NCBI GenBank assembly: GCA_018350325.1
Contig: JAEVLN010000004.1
Location: 1,612,001-1,676,000 of the forward strand
DNA: 64,000 nt
Direction of reading: 5' to 3'
DNA from: Globodera rostochiensis
Lineage: Eukaryota > Nematoda > Chromadorea > Rhabditida > Heteroderidae
Below the pieces are notes generated by a model. That model did no database searches, was not told where the DNA came from, and saw nothing but the letters and a program-made list of their open reading frames with translations. How positions within the stretch are numbered: the first letter of the stretch is position 1; every line of letters begins with the position of its first letter. Of the stretch, positions 43,402 through 55,734 are shown piece by piece. A program made the translations under genes and the position numbers.

Positions 43402-46400
43402 TTAGCAAAGTCCGCAAGTCTCGCCGCATTCGTCCGTGCGCGTCTCCAACGAATAAAATTCATTTTCACAAAATCCGTTCCGCTTCCAATGCAAACAACT
43501 AACAAAAAAATGTGATCAAACTTTTTATTTTTTAAAAATAAACTTAATTAAAAATTATTTATTTATTCCCTATATAATAAGATTCTACCCCCTTTTTACA
43601 CTTTTTTTGGAATAACTTTTGAACTAGGGGTCGGATCAAAAAACTCTTTTCACAAGACCCCCCATAGTTTGGGGTTGCCGATCTAGGGAAGATGTAGAAT
43701 CCAAGTTTGGGTTAGGCATTTTCGAGAAAATCCCGAAAAATGGTCAAAAAATTGCCAAAATTTTTTGACCACCCCTCACTGTTTGGCTCCCAGCTCGGCG
43801 GGGAGTACCCTAACCGTTGATGGAATGTTTTGGAGGGCAAAACTAGACTATCTGGGCTTTCCAATGAGCTATCAGGCGTTCTGATCAGACAAGTCTGAAG
43901 ACAGATATGCGTGCAACAAAAATGAAAAAAGTTCGAAAAAGGGAAACGAGTTGGGGTTGGATAGGGAAAAATAAGTGGATCTGTCAGCGACTTGTGTGGT
44001 GTAGTGGTTAAGCACGTGGCTTGCATTGGTTATTGTGTGGGATCAATTCTCGAGTGCCAAAATTAGTTTTTTAATTAATTAATATTATTAAAAATATTTT
44101 AAAGTCAAGTTTTTTTATTTAAAACTTTTTAACAAATTTTTTGTTATTTTTCAATAAAAAAATTCCAAAGGAGGAGAATGGAAGGTGGAGGAACATGAGG
44201 GAAGAAAAAAAGGGATGAAAATTAGAGAGGAAGTGAGGGGGAAGTAAGGATGGTGGAGTAAAGGAAGAGTTGAAGGAAGGGAAGAATGAAAGAAAACAAA
44301 AGAAGAGATGAGCGGAAGGGAAATGAAAAGGAAGAGGAAAGGAGGGGCCGGGGGTGAAAGAAAGATGAACGGAAGGGAAGAAAGAAAGAAAACAAAAGAA
44401 GAGATGAGCGGAAGGGAAATGAAAAGGAAGAGGAAAGGAGGGGCAGGGGGTGAAAGAAAGATGAACGGAAGGGAAGAAAGAAAGGAAACAAAAGAAGAGA
44501 TGAACGGATGGCAAAAGAGGAACAAAAGGGTGAATAAGAAGAGGGAAGGAGGGGGAAGGAGTAAGAGATGAACGGAAGGGAAGAAACGAAGAGCAAAGAG
44601 GTTAGGGAATGCGAGAAGAGAAGTGAAGACAGGAAGAGAAGAACGGAAGGGAGGAAAAGGGGGAGGAATGGAAGAATAGGGGAGAGATGAGCGAACGGAA
44701 GAGAAGAAAAAAAGAGATGACGAAAGGGAAGACTGGAAGACAGGAATGGAAGGGAGGAGGAGGCGGGAGGAAAGGGAAGAGAGGAATCGACGCGAGGTAA
44801 GGGGGAGGAACGGAAAGAAGGAAAGGAGATGAGGGGGAGGAAAGGAAGGAGGAAGGAAGAGATGAACTGTTCTAAGAAATGAAGGAAAGGAAGTGGGGGG
44901 GAGGAAAGGAAGAGATGAACGGAGGGGAAGAAAGAAGGTGAGGCGGAGGAAAGAAAGGTGCGGAAGAGAAGAGAGAAACGGATGGAAGGAAAGGATGCCC
45001 GGAAGGGAAGAAAAGAAGATCGGAAGGAAGGTGAGGTGGAGGAAAGGAAGGAAGAGATGAACTGAAGGCAAGAGAAGAGAGGAAGAGAAAGAATGGAAGA
45101 AAAAAATGTTGAGAGAAAGGGAGGGGAGGTGAGGTGGAGGAAGGAAAAGATGAACGGAAGAGAGGAAAGAAGGGAAGGTGGAGGAATGGAATAGATGAAC
45201 GGAAAAGAAGAGAGGAATTGAAGAGAAGGAAGGAAGAGAGGATCGGGGAACAAAGGAAGAGATGAATGGAAGAGAAGAGAGAAAATGAAGAGAGATAAGG
45301 AGGTGAGGGGGAGGAAAGGAAGGTAGGAAAGGAAGAAAGGAAAGAAGGGAAGGTGGAGGAATGGAAGAGATGAACGGAAAAGAAGAGAGGAAGGAATGAA
45401 GAGATGCATGGAAGTAAGAAAGGAATAGACAGGAGGTGAGGTGGAGGAAAGGAAGGGTGGAAAAGAATAGAAGAAAGAAGGGGAGGAGAGGAAAGGAAGA
45501 GATGAACGGAAAAGAAGAAAGAAATGGAAGAGAGGTACGGAAGGATGGAAGAGAGGAACGGAAGGAAGAGAAAAAGGGAGGGGAGGTGGAGGAAAGAAAG
45601 AGGGGAAAGGAGGAGAGAAAAGGAAGAGACGACCGGAATAAAAGAAGAGGAAAGGAGAGAGGGAATGAAGCGATGTACGGAAGGAAGAAAGTTAAGAGAA
45701 GAAGAAGGGAGGTGAGGAAGGGATGAAAGGAAGAGAGGAAAAAAGGTGAGGGGATGAAAGAAAGAGATGAACTGAATAGAAGAGGAATGGAATAGAGGAA
45801 CGGAAGGATGCAAGAGATTAACGGGAGGAAGAAAGGAAGATAAGAAGGAAGGTGAAGAGGGGAGGAAAGAAAGAAATGAACGGAAGAGAAGAGAGGAATG
45901 AAAAAGGAGCGGAAGGAAGGAAGAGATAAACGGAATAGAAGAGATAAACGGAAGGGAGGAGATCATAAGAGAGGGAAGGAAGAGAGGAACGGATGAAAGA
46001 AGGGATGAACGGAAGGGAAGAAAATAAAAGAGCAAGAGAGGAACGGAGAGAGGAAGGGAGGGAGGAAAGTAAGAGATGAACAGAAGGGAAGAGTGGAACG
46101 GAAGAGAGAAAGGGAGGGGGGACGTGGGGAGGAAAGTAAAAGAAAGGTTGGGAGGTGGAGGAAAGGAAGAGAGAAAAGGAGGTGAGGAAAGAAGGTAGGG
46201 GAGGAAAGGAAGAGAAACGGAACAAAAGAGAGGAAAGGGAGAGAGGGAATGAAGAGATGAACGGAAGGAAGAAAGTTAAGAGAAGAAGAAGGGAGGTGAG
46301 GAAGTAGAAAGGAAGAGAGGAAAAAAGGTGAGGGGATGAAAGAAAGAGATGAACTGAATAGAAGAGGAATGGAATAGAGGAACGGAAGGATGCAAGAGAT

Positions 46401-48778
46401 TAACGGGAGGAAGAAAGGAAGATAAGAAGGAAGGTGAAGAGGGGAGGAAAGAAAGAAATGAACGGAAGAGAAGAGAGGAATGAAAAAGGAGCGGAAGGAA
46501 GGAAGAGATAAACGGAATAGAAGAGATAAACGGAAGGGAGGAGATCATAAGAGAGGGAAGGAAGAGAGGAACGGATGAAAGAAGGGATGAACGGAAGGGA
46601 AGAAAATAAAAGAGCAAGAGAGGAACGGAGAGAGGAAGGGAGGGAGGAAAGTAAGAGATGAACAGAAGGGAAGAGTGGAACGGAAGAGAGAAAGGGAGGG
46701 GGGACGTGGGGAGGAAAGTAAAAGAAAGGTTGGGAGGTGGAGGAAAGGAAGAGAGAAAAGGAGGTGAGGAAAGAAGGTAGGGGAGGAAAGGAAGAGAAAC
46801 GGAACAAAAGAGAGGAAAGGGAGAGAGGGAATGAAGAGATGAACGGAAGGAAGAAAGGAAGAGAAGAAGAGAGGTGAAGTGGAAAAGGAAGGGAGGAAAG
46901 GAGGGGAGATGAGGAGTGGTAAACAAATTTGCTAATTATTCGACCACTTTTCGGGATTTTCTCGAGAATGCATGAACCTTACTGTTAAAACATTAAATCT
47001 CTAAGTGGATCTCTACTGAAATCTCTCTCTATTTCCCTAAATCTCTGTGCTTTTCTCCCCCAATATCTCCTAAATCTCTGTATTGTTCTTTCTTTGATTT
47101 TTTCACCATTTAATAGGATTTAAAAAGGCTAAAAGGGTAATGTGAAAAGGGGAAAATGCCAAAAGGGAAAACTTAAAAGGGGAAATGTCAAAAAGCCGAC
47201 AAAGGGAAAATAACCGCGCGAAGCGCGCCTAGGCTCAGTGTTGAAATCGCCTTGGCGATTTCAGAACTAAAAAAGGATTTCCTAATTCACAGTGCCCACC
47301 GGGCACTGGTTAAACAGAAAAGTACAAAACTCGCCGCACTTTTCCGATCGGTCCGCGCATTCGCCGCCGCCGCCGGCGCAAGTGCCTTCACAATAGCGGC
47401 GCATTAAATCTTTGTAAAACTAAACAAAAGTTTCAAAAAATTGAGTTTAAAAGTCCGCCATTTTATGAGGTAAAAATTGACTTTAAATCCCGGTCAAAAA
47501 AGTCGGGACTAATAACGGGTAAAAACAAACATTTTTAAATTTTGAAAAACAAATCCGGGACTCATATAAACAGAGGAATTTTAGTCTCAAAAAGGGACAT
47601 TCGTCTCAATACCGATCTCGCTATACTTTAAAAACTTAAATTAAAAATGTTCGAATATAAAACATTTTAATTCTTAAAATGTATATACCTCGTTATCGCA
47701 CAAATGTTTGTTGGCCGCACAGTCTTCGCTCAAATCGCCGTTTGGCAGTGCGGCTTAATTTTTTGATTGGTTGGAGTCTTTTAATTAACAAAAAATAAAA
47801 TAAAATCCACAAAATTTAATTTAATTAAAATAAAAAGGTTAAAATTTAACTGAACGATTGCCTTCCCGTCATTGCGGTCACTGCAGCGCTCACATTGCGC
47901 GTGTACTGCTCGCACAGCTGGTTGTTCGTCTGCGGGTCGTTGCAGGTCAACGCGCACATTGCTGCCGCATCACTGGACGTGCACAGGCCTGACTCCTGCA
48001 CAAATAATTGAGCGTGCTACTCTAGCCTAGCTGCATTAAACGATTTTCAAATTCACAATGCCAAAAATGTGCCAAAAAATTTAAATTTTGCCATTCTTTT
48101 TCTTCAATTTGTTTGCATTTGACTGACTTTAAGCATCACACAATTGCCCGTCTCCTCCTCGTCGTCACAATATTTGGTCTCCTCTCGACCGCGTAAATGG
48201 TCCACGCATCGTCCACATGTTCGTGGGCACACTTTGACGGCAAATCGTTCGACGGCACAAATGGACTGAGTGCACGGCACTTCGCCCGAGGGCTGATCTT
48301 GAATTTGTGTCGTCGCATTTTAAAATTTTGCAAGCAATTCTTTACTACTTACTACCATTACAGTATAAAGGCAATGGCAATTTACCGTCGCAGCTACCGT
48401 AGTTGGGCAACAAACAGCACGTTTTGCATCGATGTCGGCACTTGCTGGCCATCGGCTTGTTGTCTTTACAGGACGAAAATGTATTTTTTGTTGCTATTGC
48501 TTTCCAATCATTAAAGTAGGGGGTTGGTTCCCAACTCCGACCCAAAAAAGGTCGGGGTCGGGGAGGCCGGGGTTTGCCATGTCGAGGCTCGGGGTCGGGG
48601 ACTAACCCTACCGATTAGCGTAAAACAAAATTACCCGGCATATAGCACGGGTGCGTGTTGGTTGCCACGTCGGCAGCTGTCGGTTCCGTGCCAAAAAATG
48701 CCTCACAAATTGGCTGTGCCGTGACGGCAGTGCTTTGGGTGGTCAGCGAACCGGCCTCGTCCGCGCAGCCTTGACTGC
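43402..48778 (-). CDS. Secreted multi-ShKT (SXC) cysteine-rich protein, 5' end not found
   Basis: Seven exons in phase: 48778-48635, 48499-48386, 48297-48128, 47995-47851, 47753-47689, 47419-47316, 43498-43402. Cys patterns are ShKT-like: CTQSICAVERFAVKVCPRTCGRC, CKDNKPMASKCRHRCKTC, DCAANKHLCDNE...YCEGTCAGG, and CLHWKRNGFCENE...CGETCGLC before the stop. ShKT modules are small disulphide folds common in nematode secreted and cuticle proteins, and occur beside enzymes or alone. No toxin function is implied. The partial model gives about 278 residues; the signal peptide and first exon are not located upstream of 48778. A hAT-type MITE (48517-48610) sits in the intron after the first exon. The last intron is stretched from about 75 nt (unit 1) to 3.8 kb by the Helitron-like insertion. 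Confidence 0.75.
43985..44056 (+). ncRNA. tRNA-like (Ala-like) segment inside the Helitron-like element
   Basis: TGGTGTAGTGGTTAAGCACG is a strong A-box; GGGATCAATTC is a B-box match (GWTCRANNC). Between them CTTGCAT would be an anticodon loop reading TGC (Ala). The acceptor and anticodon stems pair poorly, so a tRNA pseudogene or SINE head is more likely than a working tRNA. Confidence 0.45.
44160..46915 (+). repeat. 2.75-kb polypurine tandem array
   Basis: Almost pure A/G on the plus strand, built from GGAAGA, GGAAGGAAG, GAGATGAACGG and GAGGTGAGG words. Two higher-order copies of about 582 bp (about 45660-46240 and 46241-46822) are nearly identical, and a roughly 110-bp tandem pair lies at 44290-44490. 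Long open frames on both strands (Ser/Leu/Phe/Pro-rich on minus, Arg/Lys/Glu/Gly-rich on plus) are composition artefacts. Confidence 0.9.
48517..48610. mobile_element. hAT-type MITE 5 (TAGGGTTG family)
   Basis: Termini TAGGGGGTTGGTTCCC and GGGGACTAACCCTA, interior AAGGTCGGGGTCGGGGAGGCCGG similar to MITE 1. No clear target-site duplication. Confidence 0.6.
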
Positions 48779-48974
48779 CTGCAAAAGCGCAGAATTTGTT
48801 GTGGTGGCGCTTCCAGGGATGTGCCGGGCGAAAAAATGTTTCCCCAAAATTCCAAATTTTTGGCCAAAACAGCAGAATGTGGCACATAAAACTACAGAAT
48901 TTTTGATTCAAAATGATGTTTAAAAAATGGAGGCATTTTGCGATTCAAAGAATGTCGAGAGTCTCGAGTGCTAG

Positions 48975-49129
48975 CCTGCGACAAAATTGGTGCCATCAAA
49001 GCAGCGGTCCAAACGTTGTTGAGCCAATGCGGAGAAAATATGAAGCGCAAAATGGACAAACAGGACGCCGAGAAGGTCGAGCAGTGCACGGAGGGGCATT
49101 TTTGTGGGTTTATTTATGCAAACAATTAA
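48975..49129 (+). CDS. Possible last exon of an unrecognised plus-strand gene
   Basis: After an acceptor-like GTGCTAG the plus frame reads CDKIGAIKAAVQTLLSQCG...MDKQDAEKVEQCTEGHFCG and stops at TAA (49127-49129). It is amphipathic with spaced Cys and looks like real protein, unlike the opposite strand. I could not find a start codon or upstream exons, so it may be a gene remnant. Family unknown. Confidence 0.3.
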
Positions 49130-50499
49130 AAAATAATTAAAATAATTTAATAATATAATTAATTGTAGCGCATTGAATGGTTTCGGATCAACAGCTCATC
49201 GAATATTTATATTAAATTATTTTTGAACAATTGTTTTCTCATCTGTTGTTGTTGTCCACATTTGTTTTTGCTTTCAGTCAAAATATGCATTTTTGGCATT
49301 ATGTCTCTGCATAAAAAACAATAAATTTGAATTTGGCTTATAATTATGGCGTCCGTTTATAAAAAATAATGGGGACATAATGGCAAAAGTATTTGGCAAA
49401 CAAAAACAAAAATAATAATAATAATTTGGCCTTTGTTTGGCGCCGGCCATCCCAACAGCACCAGCAGCCAAATAAACAATTTGTGCATAACATTTGCTCA
49501 CTTTTATTATTAATTAATTGTATATTTATCGCGGTCATTTTGGTTTTAAAATTATTTTTTGTTATTTCTTTTTGTTTAAAAAATTTAACCTTTTCCTAAA
49601 GATTTTGTCTTTTTAAACATTTTACCACCTAAAATACTTACTTAATTTGAAATTTATTGAAAATAATTTTACCATTTATTTTTTTAATTCCAAAAAATTA
49701 ATTTAAATCCAACGCAATTTGACGTCACAACAAAATACTTCCTATTGGACTTTCGGGGCTTACTGCTTGTACTTATTTTCACATTTTTTACCCTTTTGCG
49801 TCGCCGCTCATTTTTTCGATTCAAAACTTTTTGCTTTCATCGTCACCGACGTCGAGAGTTTGTCCAATTTTATGAATATTTTTGGGCGACGCATATTTTA
49901 TGCTCCCCCATTTTCGTCAAAACGGCACGCCGTCGTCGACGACGGCACTGCGCATGGCGCGAAAATGAACTCCGGTCCGCCGTGCCCTAATTGAAAAATG
50001 AGTCAGCCGCCAGCCACCGGTGTGCCGACAAATGAAGCGTTCGCGCGCGCGCGCGCCATCATTATATTCTCGTTCACAATTCATTTGCGTTCATCCCCGG
50101 CGGCGGCGGCGGCGGCGGCGGCGGTGTGCACCTGCCATTAAAAGTTGGTCAAATATTTGTGCGGGGTGACCTTTTTGCGGAATGCGTACACAATGCCAAA
50201 CACAAAAGAACGAACGACGGGACGGAAGGATTGTCCCATCGCGCACGAATTCAAATGGGGCAGAAAATTACACACCGATTTGGGGGAACAATTAATGAAT
50301 GAATGGATGAAGAGAATGAATGTTGTGCTTTATTGTATGTACAAAAATAGCGACTTTAATCCGCGCGGATGGGCAAATCTCTTTTTTTTTGTAATGATAT
50401 TTATTGGTAAGTGTACGGCCTACTACGGTATCAGAGTGGGGAGGGGAACGGCACGGTCGCCGAGGGGGGGGGGGACGAAACGGTTACTGTATGCAAAGC

Positions 50500-50875
50500 G
50501 GCAAGGAGAGAAACGGATACGTGGGGGTGGAAATTGTTACGGTGTCCGAGGAAGTGAAAAAACGGTTACGGTAGGGTGAGAACTGCTACGGTACCAGAAA
50601 GGGAAAGAAAACGGTTACGGCAAAGGTGGGAGGGGTATTGCCAAGGGGGGTATTTTACGTAGCCCAAGTGGAGAGGGAATTGTTTCGGTATCTGAGAGAG
50701 TGGGGAGAAACGGTTACGGTATCCGAGAGAGTGGGGAGAAACGGTTACGGTATCCGAGAGAGTGGGGAGAAACGGTTCGGTATCTGAGGATGAGGGGGGG
50801 GGGAGAAACGGTTACGGTATCTGAGGATGAGGGGGGGGGGCAACGGTTGAAACGCTACGGTGGTATCCAGGGAAA
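50500..50875. repeat. ACGGTTACGGTATC minisatellite
   Basis: About nine units of 28-31 bp based on GAAACGGTTACGGTATCCGAG and AGAGTGGGGA, with poly-G expansions in later units (GATGAGGGGGGG). Non-coding. Confidence 0.85.
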
Positions 50876-53800
50876 GAAACAGTAATGCGTTTATGTGCAA
50901 CCCAAAACCGTTATTACATATATTTGTATATTTATTCACTTTTATTTTGTCTTAATTTAATTATAAAATATGCAAATGAACACCTGTTGTCTGTCCTAAT
51001 GGCTAATAACAAATACAGCAGGTGGTTGTTGGCACAATTCTTTGAAGGGCCGACAATTTCGTTGACAAAATGCAAAGAAAAACGGTTTTTTAAACGCGCT
51101 AACACATTGTGTCTGTCACATCACTTTTTCGACAACTAACGACCTTTAGTGTCACTGATCAGTGCTCATTAATTTTTTATAAGTTCCTAAAATTTAATAA
51201 TAGGCTTGGAATAAAAAAACAATTCTTTCAATGGGTAAACAACAATTTTTTTTTTTTTTTTGCAAAAATCATAGATTTTCAAAATTCTGATAAGCATAAA
51301 TCTGGTATCCAATTAACGATTGGCGAGGAAAAGTTAGCGCCAACGCCCATTGGTTGCATTGATCAAAAAGGATTCAGTGTTAATATAATAATCTGATCAA
51401 AAATCAAAGTACTGCCCATTTTTTTGCATAAAATTGTCAGCAATTTGCACACAATTTGAGAACAGCGGAAATACACTGCAAAGTACCGACGACGCCAAAC
51501 GTTCGCCGAATAGATTGCCGCGACCAATTTTAGTCTCCGAATTTCACACCTTTCTTTTTGTCCCCCCGGGGGGTGGGACCGGGGGGGGGGGGAGGGGACG
51601 AAAACCCTCGAGGCGATGATGAAAGAGAAATGACGAAGAATTGGACGCATAATGAGTGGAAGAAGAAAAGAATGATGATTCACATTTTAGCCCCCCCCCC
51701 CCCCCCCCCTCCGCCCCCACCCAGACGACCAAAAAGGACGACGACGTCGACAATTAGTGACACCCACTGACTGACTGAATGACTGACCGACCGGCTGGCA
51801 ATAAAATGAACGAATGCTTTTTTCATTAGCAATTGCCCAATTTGCTGCCAGCCCCGGCGGGTGCGTACTTTGTGCGACCCTTTTGTCCCTCCCCCCGGCG
51901 CCCAACCAAACTCCAAAATTGCCCCCCCCGCCTCTCCCCCCGCCCAAATTTTTTTTTTTTTGAATTTTTTCCCCCAATTTTGAGGGCGCCAATTTTATTG
52001 CCTCAATGCCCCCCACAGGACACCTGCCAACGGCCCCAATTTGGAAATAAGGCGCGCCGATTTCCGCATCGTCTGCTCCCTCCCGACGAAATCCCTCCCC
52101 CTCCCCCCCCGGGGGGCTCATCATATTACGCAACTTTGGTTTTGGGTCGCCCGCCCGGTCGTCGGTGGCGGCGTCGACGGACGGTGATGAAATTTCAGCG
52201 AAATGTCTCATCCATTTTTTGTTGCTTGAATCAGTCGACCCTGAAAATTTTGAAATTGTTGTTAAAAAAAAGAAACGCTTTTTTTGAGGTTAAAACAAAA
52301 ACAAAAAAGATTTCTTCAGGCCAGACCGACCCACCGATGACAGCGCCCCCGGGGGCTAAGCAATCAGACAAATCTCTCTAAAAATTTTGGTCAGACAATT
52401 GAAAAAGCATTTTTTGAAATTTCGGGCCATAAATTAATTAGCTTCGTGATTGCTTCTTTCAAGTTTGGTCCGATTTGGCTGAATTTAAACAAAGTTGGGG
52501 GGCCTAGTCTTTATGGATTTGAATTGTTAGGCCCTAAATGAAAAATCACAAAAATTTTCCAGTTTTTTTTTTGTTGTTGTAATTATATACTTTTTTTTCA
52601 CCCCAAAGTATGCCTTCGAGGGGAAACTTTTGCGCAATTTGGCATTGGCATTTTTTGTGCCATCCGTCGTATTTCCTTCCGTCCGCACAGTCGTCGCCCG
52701 CCGTCTTCCTCTGACGCAATTTGGGCTCCCCCCCCCCCCGCCCATTTTATGCCGATTTTTGTTCATGCCGATCCGAATGCCCTCATTATTCCATATAACA
52801 ATGGCATACATCACAAAAAATGCCATCCCCCCCCCCCCCGTGCCGTTCTCAGACCTTCCGCCCCGACACTGTGAGGTCAAGCAAGCAAATGGCGAGCGAA
52901 CGGATTCAAAATTTTTTTTGCAACGATTTTCGTCCATTCTTTTCATACCGTACTCTCTCACATTGATAAAGAAATCATTTTAGCTTCAAACGAATCATTT
53001 TTTAAAATTTAAAAATGAACATTGATTGAAACTTATAGTAATTATTAAAATTGTACGGGACCAGAAATACAATAGTTAGTTAAAATATAAACCAGGAATT
53101 TTCTGGACTTTTTTTTTGATTGCTCAAACCCACCATTTTGTGCCAACAAAAAAAGTGCCGTTTCCGGAAATTTCTGTGCCTATAATCTTTGCAAGTCTCG
53201 TGCCAGCCAGGGGAATTATGGTTGCAGTGAGTGTGCCGTTCTTGACGTGCCATTGTCGCGAACATTGAAAATCGTTTCCGGCATCGCAAATTGCCCATTC
53301 TTCACAGAACATTTCAAAATATAAAAATTTGAAAAACTTTTTTTCTTCCATTCGTTGTCATTGTGCCCCCCCTCCCCCCCCCCCAACATTTTTTTTTCAT
53401 TTTCAGCAAATTCCTCACAATGTCCCCCCACCAATTCCCAATAGATTTCGGCCACTGACTGATAACACAACGCCAACACCAATTTTCGGTTTGGCCACAT
53501 GACTTTTGGCCACAAAATCCGGGGCCCCATCATCCCATCCCCCACGGGGAAGCTGTCAATTTGTCAATTTGACATCACGTCACACAAAAAATCATTTTTC
53601 AAAAATGTTCAACAGCAGCGGACGTCAGCAAAAATTGGGTGCACGCCGCGGACTCACTCCATTTTTTTGGCCAATAATTTGCTTTTTTGGCCATTTTTAA
53701 TATAAAATTATAGAAAATTTAAACAATTACTAAAACAAAAAATTTAACAAATTGTGTATTGAACAAAAAACTCTTCTTTTTGTGGCCAATTTTTGGCCAA

Positions 53801-55734
53801 ATGTGGCATCATTTGTCCCACACCGACAAAATGGGCAAATATGAATAAACTTGGCCCACTCGAATCCTTTCACATGGCGCCAATTTTGGCATTCTTTCAC
53901 ATTCATTCACGCTCAAAGTCTTATTTGCCTTAACGTCATTGGCACAACCCAAATTCATCCCCAAAGGCGACGGCACGGCACATCATTTTGCCTTTCTCTT
54001 TTTCCGGTGCCATCCGTCAGTCAGTCAGTAAATTTCAGTACCTCCAAATTGAGGCCTGAAATGCCAGCGTTAAAGCTATTCAAAATGGTTCCAAATTTCT
54101 CTGCACAAGACCTAAAATTTTCCGAGACTCGAGACTTGATACCGAGACCGAGACTTGACCCTGATCTCGAGACCGAGAACCAAAAAACCCGAAACTTTTC
54201 TAGAGTTGAGACTCGGGACCGAGACTCTCGTGCAGCACTACAATTTTGTATGATTTAGCCACCAGACTAACTAGAAAGCTGTTAAAGCGCCCAGTATAAT
54301 TTGGGCACGGTACTGAATTGTCCGGACTTGTGTGTGCCATTGCCAGCTTTGCCCTCAAGCCAAAATGCTTTTTTTCTGTAAGCAAATATAAATTAAATTT
54401 TGCGCAAATCAGTCATTCCATATAGCAACTGCTTTACATTCATTCATTCATTACCGGACCTACTTCCTGCCACTTCTTGCCCCCCCCCAAACCCCGCGGG
54501 GCACGTGCCCTATTTTTGGACCCAAAATGGGCACTTTGCCAACAAAACGAATGGTCAAAAAAAAATGCGTGCGTGGGCTGGGGGGAAATTGTGTGCCTGA
54601 AACGGTTGAAGTCCCAGCAGATTTTGTTCTCGCTTTTATGTAAAAGTGTGAAATTTGAGAGGGGCCCGGGGCCATCGCGCCCATTCAAATTGCTTGGGGC
54701 CACGCTTAAGCCATCAAAAATGCTTTCATTTGACATAAAATACGCAAATCTTTGCTTACATTTTTCAAAATGCCAAAATCGCTTTACGTAGGCGCCACAA
54801 AATGGAGGCCATTAAATTTTGCCAACATATTTTTGACAAAAATTGTGAATGACGTTTGGGTTTGGGAGTTTATAAATGGACAAATTTCACAAATCCGCTT
54901 GGCCGGTAACGCAACAATATTTTGCTTCCGTGCCGTGTTTGATGCTTTATTTTTATTTTGCGCAATTAATGCCAATTTTTTGATTACTTCCCAAACAAAC
55001 AAAAAAAGAGTCCAAAATTTATCGGATTTGGACAAATGTTTTTACAAAAAGATGACGCCAATAACAAAAAGAAATAAAATAACCAAAAATTAAAGTGTTT
55101 TTTTTATTTACATTTAATAATAATGGCATTTTGTTCAATATTTATGTAAAAAAAGAGTTTTTATTTTTCATTTTTCTGTTAATTTACTTTTTGTAGGCGC
55201 CTCGAAAGTTCAATTCCTCCACATTTCGTCATACAAAATGGAGAGAGGGGCTCTGCTGGTTTGCGTGGCACAACGACCGTACTTTGGCACTTTTGTGCCG
55301 CTTTCAGCCACACATTTTGCTTAACACTTTACACGCCCTTGGGCGCAATTGTGTCCCCCCCCCCCATAAACTAATTGTCCAATTTCGCAATCCGTGTTGG
55401 CTCAAATTGTTTGCGAATCGAATTAACTCTGATGGCGCATTACGAATAAGGTCATCATCATTAACTTGAATGCCACCCCCCCCCCCCCCTTATTGTTTCG
55501 GCACGATTGGGCCTATGGGCATTTTAACAAAAAAATTTGGGCTATTTAGCGAGAGTCTTGCGCATCGGATGGACTTCAAAATGCGCACAAAATTAGGTGC
55601 CGTATTAAATAGATTTGTTGGCCAATTGCCATGTGTTGCGTCACTGCGCGCCAAGTGTGCCATTTTGCTGCTCATTAGTAAACGACCCGCAAATTAATGG
55701 GGGACAGGAGCTTGTCTCCCCAAAGTCCCCAACT

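Larger units (their letters stand above)
43566..47309 (+). mobile_element. Helitron-like non-autonomous element carrying a purine array
   Basis: Comparison with the empty site in unit 1 (TTATTTATTAAACAG, about 30660) defines the insertion exactly, between A and T. The 5' end reads TTCCCTATATAATAAG. The 3' end carries hairpins: GCGCG/CGCGC (about 47215-47230), GAAATCGCCTTGGCGATTTC (47243-47262) and GTGCCCACCGGGCAC (47292-47306). It ends CTGG then host T. Insertion at A^T without duplication, a 3' hairpin and a CTRR end fit Helitrons. The 5' TT rather than TC and the lack of Rep/helicase coding make it non-canonical and non-autonomous. It contains a tRNA-like segment and 2.75 kb of GGAAGA-type repeats. 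Confidence 0.7.
31277..47919. repeat. Segmental duplication unit 2 (16.6 kb)
   Basis: Head-to-tail copy of unit 1. Differences: deletion of the astacin CUB region, no satellite array, an extra astacin/GT31 remnant in the GT31 spacer, and a 3.7-kb Helitron-like insertion (43566-47309). The copy ends at ACAGCT (47919), after which the ShKT gene continues into single-copy sequence. Confidence 0.9.

Noticed and set aside
43985..44056. Functional tRNA-Ala gene
   Set aside because: A- and B-boxes are good but the stems do not pair well; kept only as tRNA-like.
44151..46926. Open frames up to 395 codons (Ser/Leu/Phe/Pro-rich)
   Set aside because: They are low-complexity readings of the polypurine array. 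All frames of both strands are open because stop codons are rare in such sequence.
53080..53545. Minus-strand secreted protein gene
   Set aside because: Two protein-like stretches exist but no consistent splice sites or start link them; mentioned only under the non-coding region.
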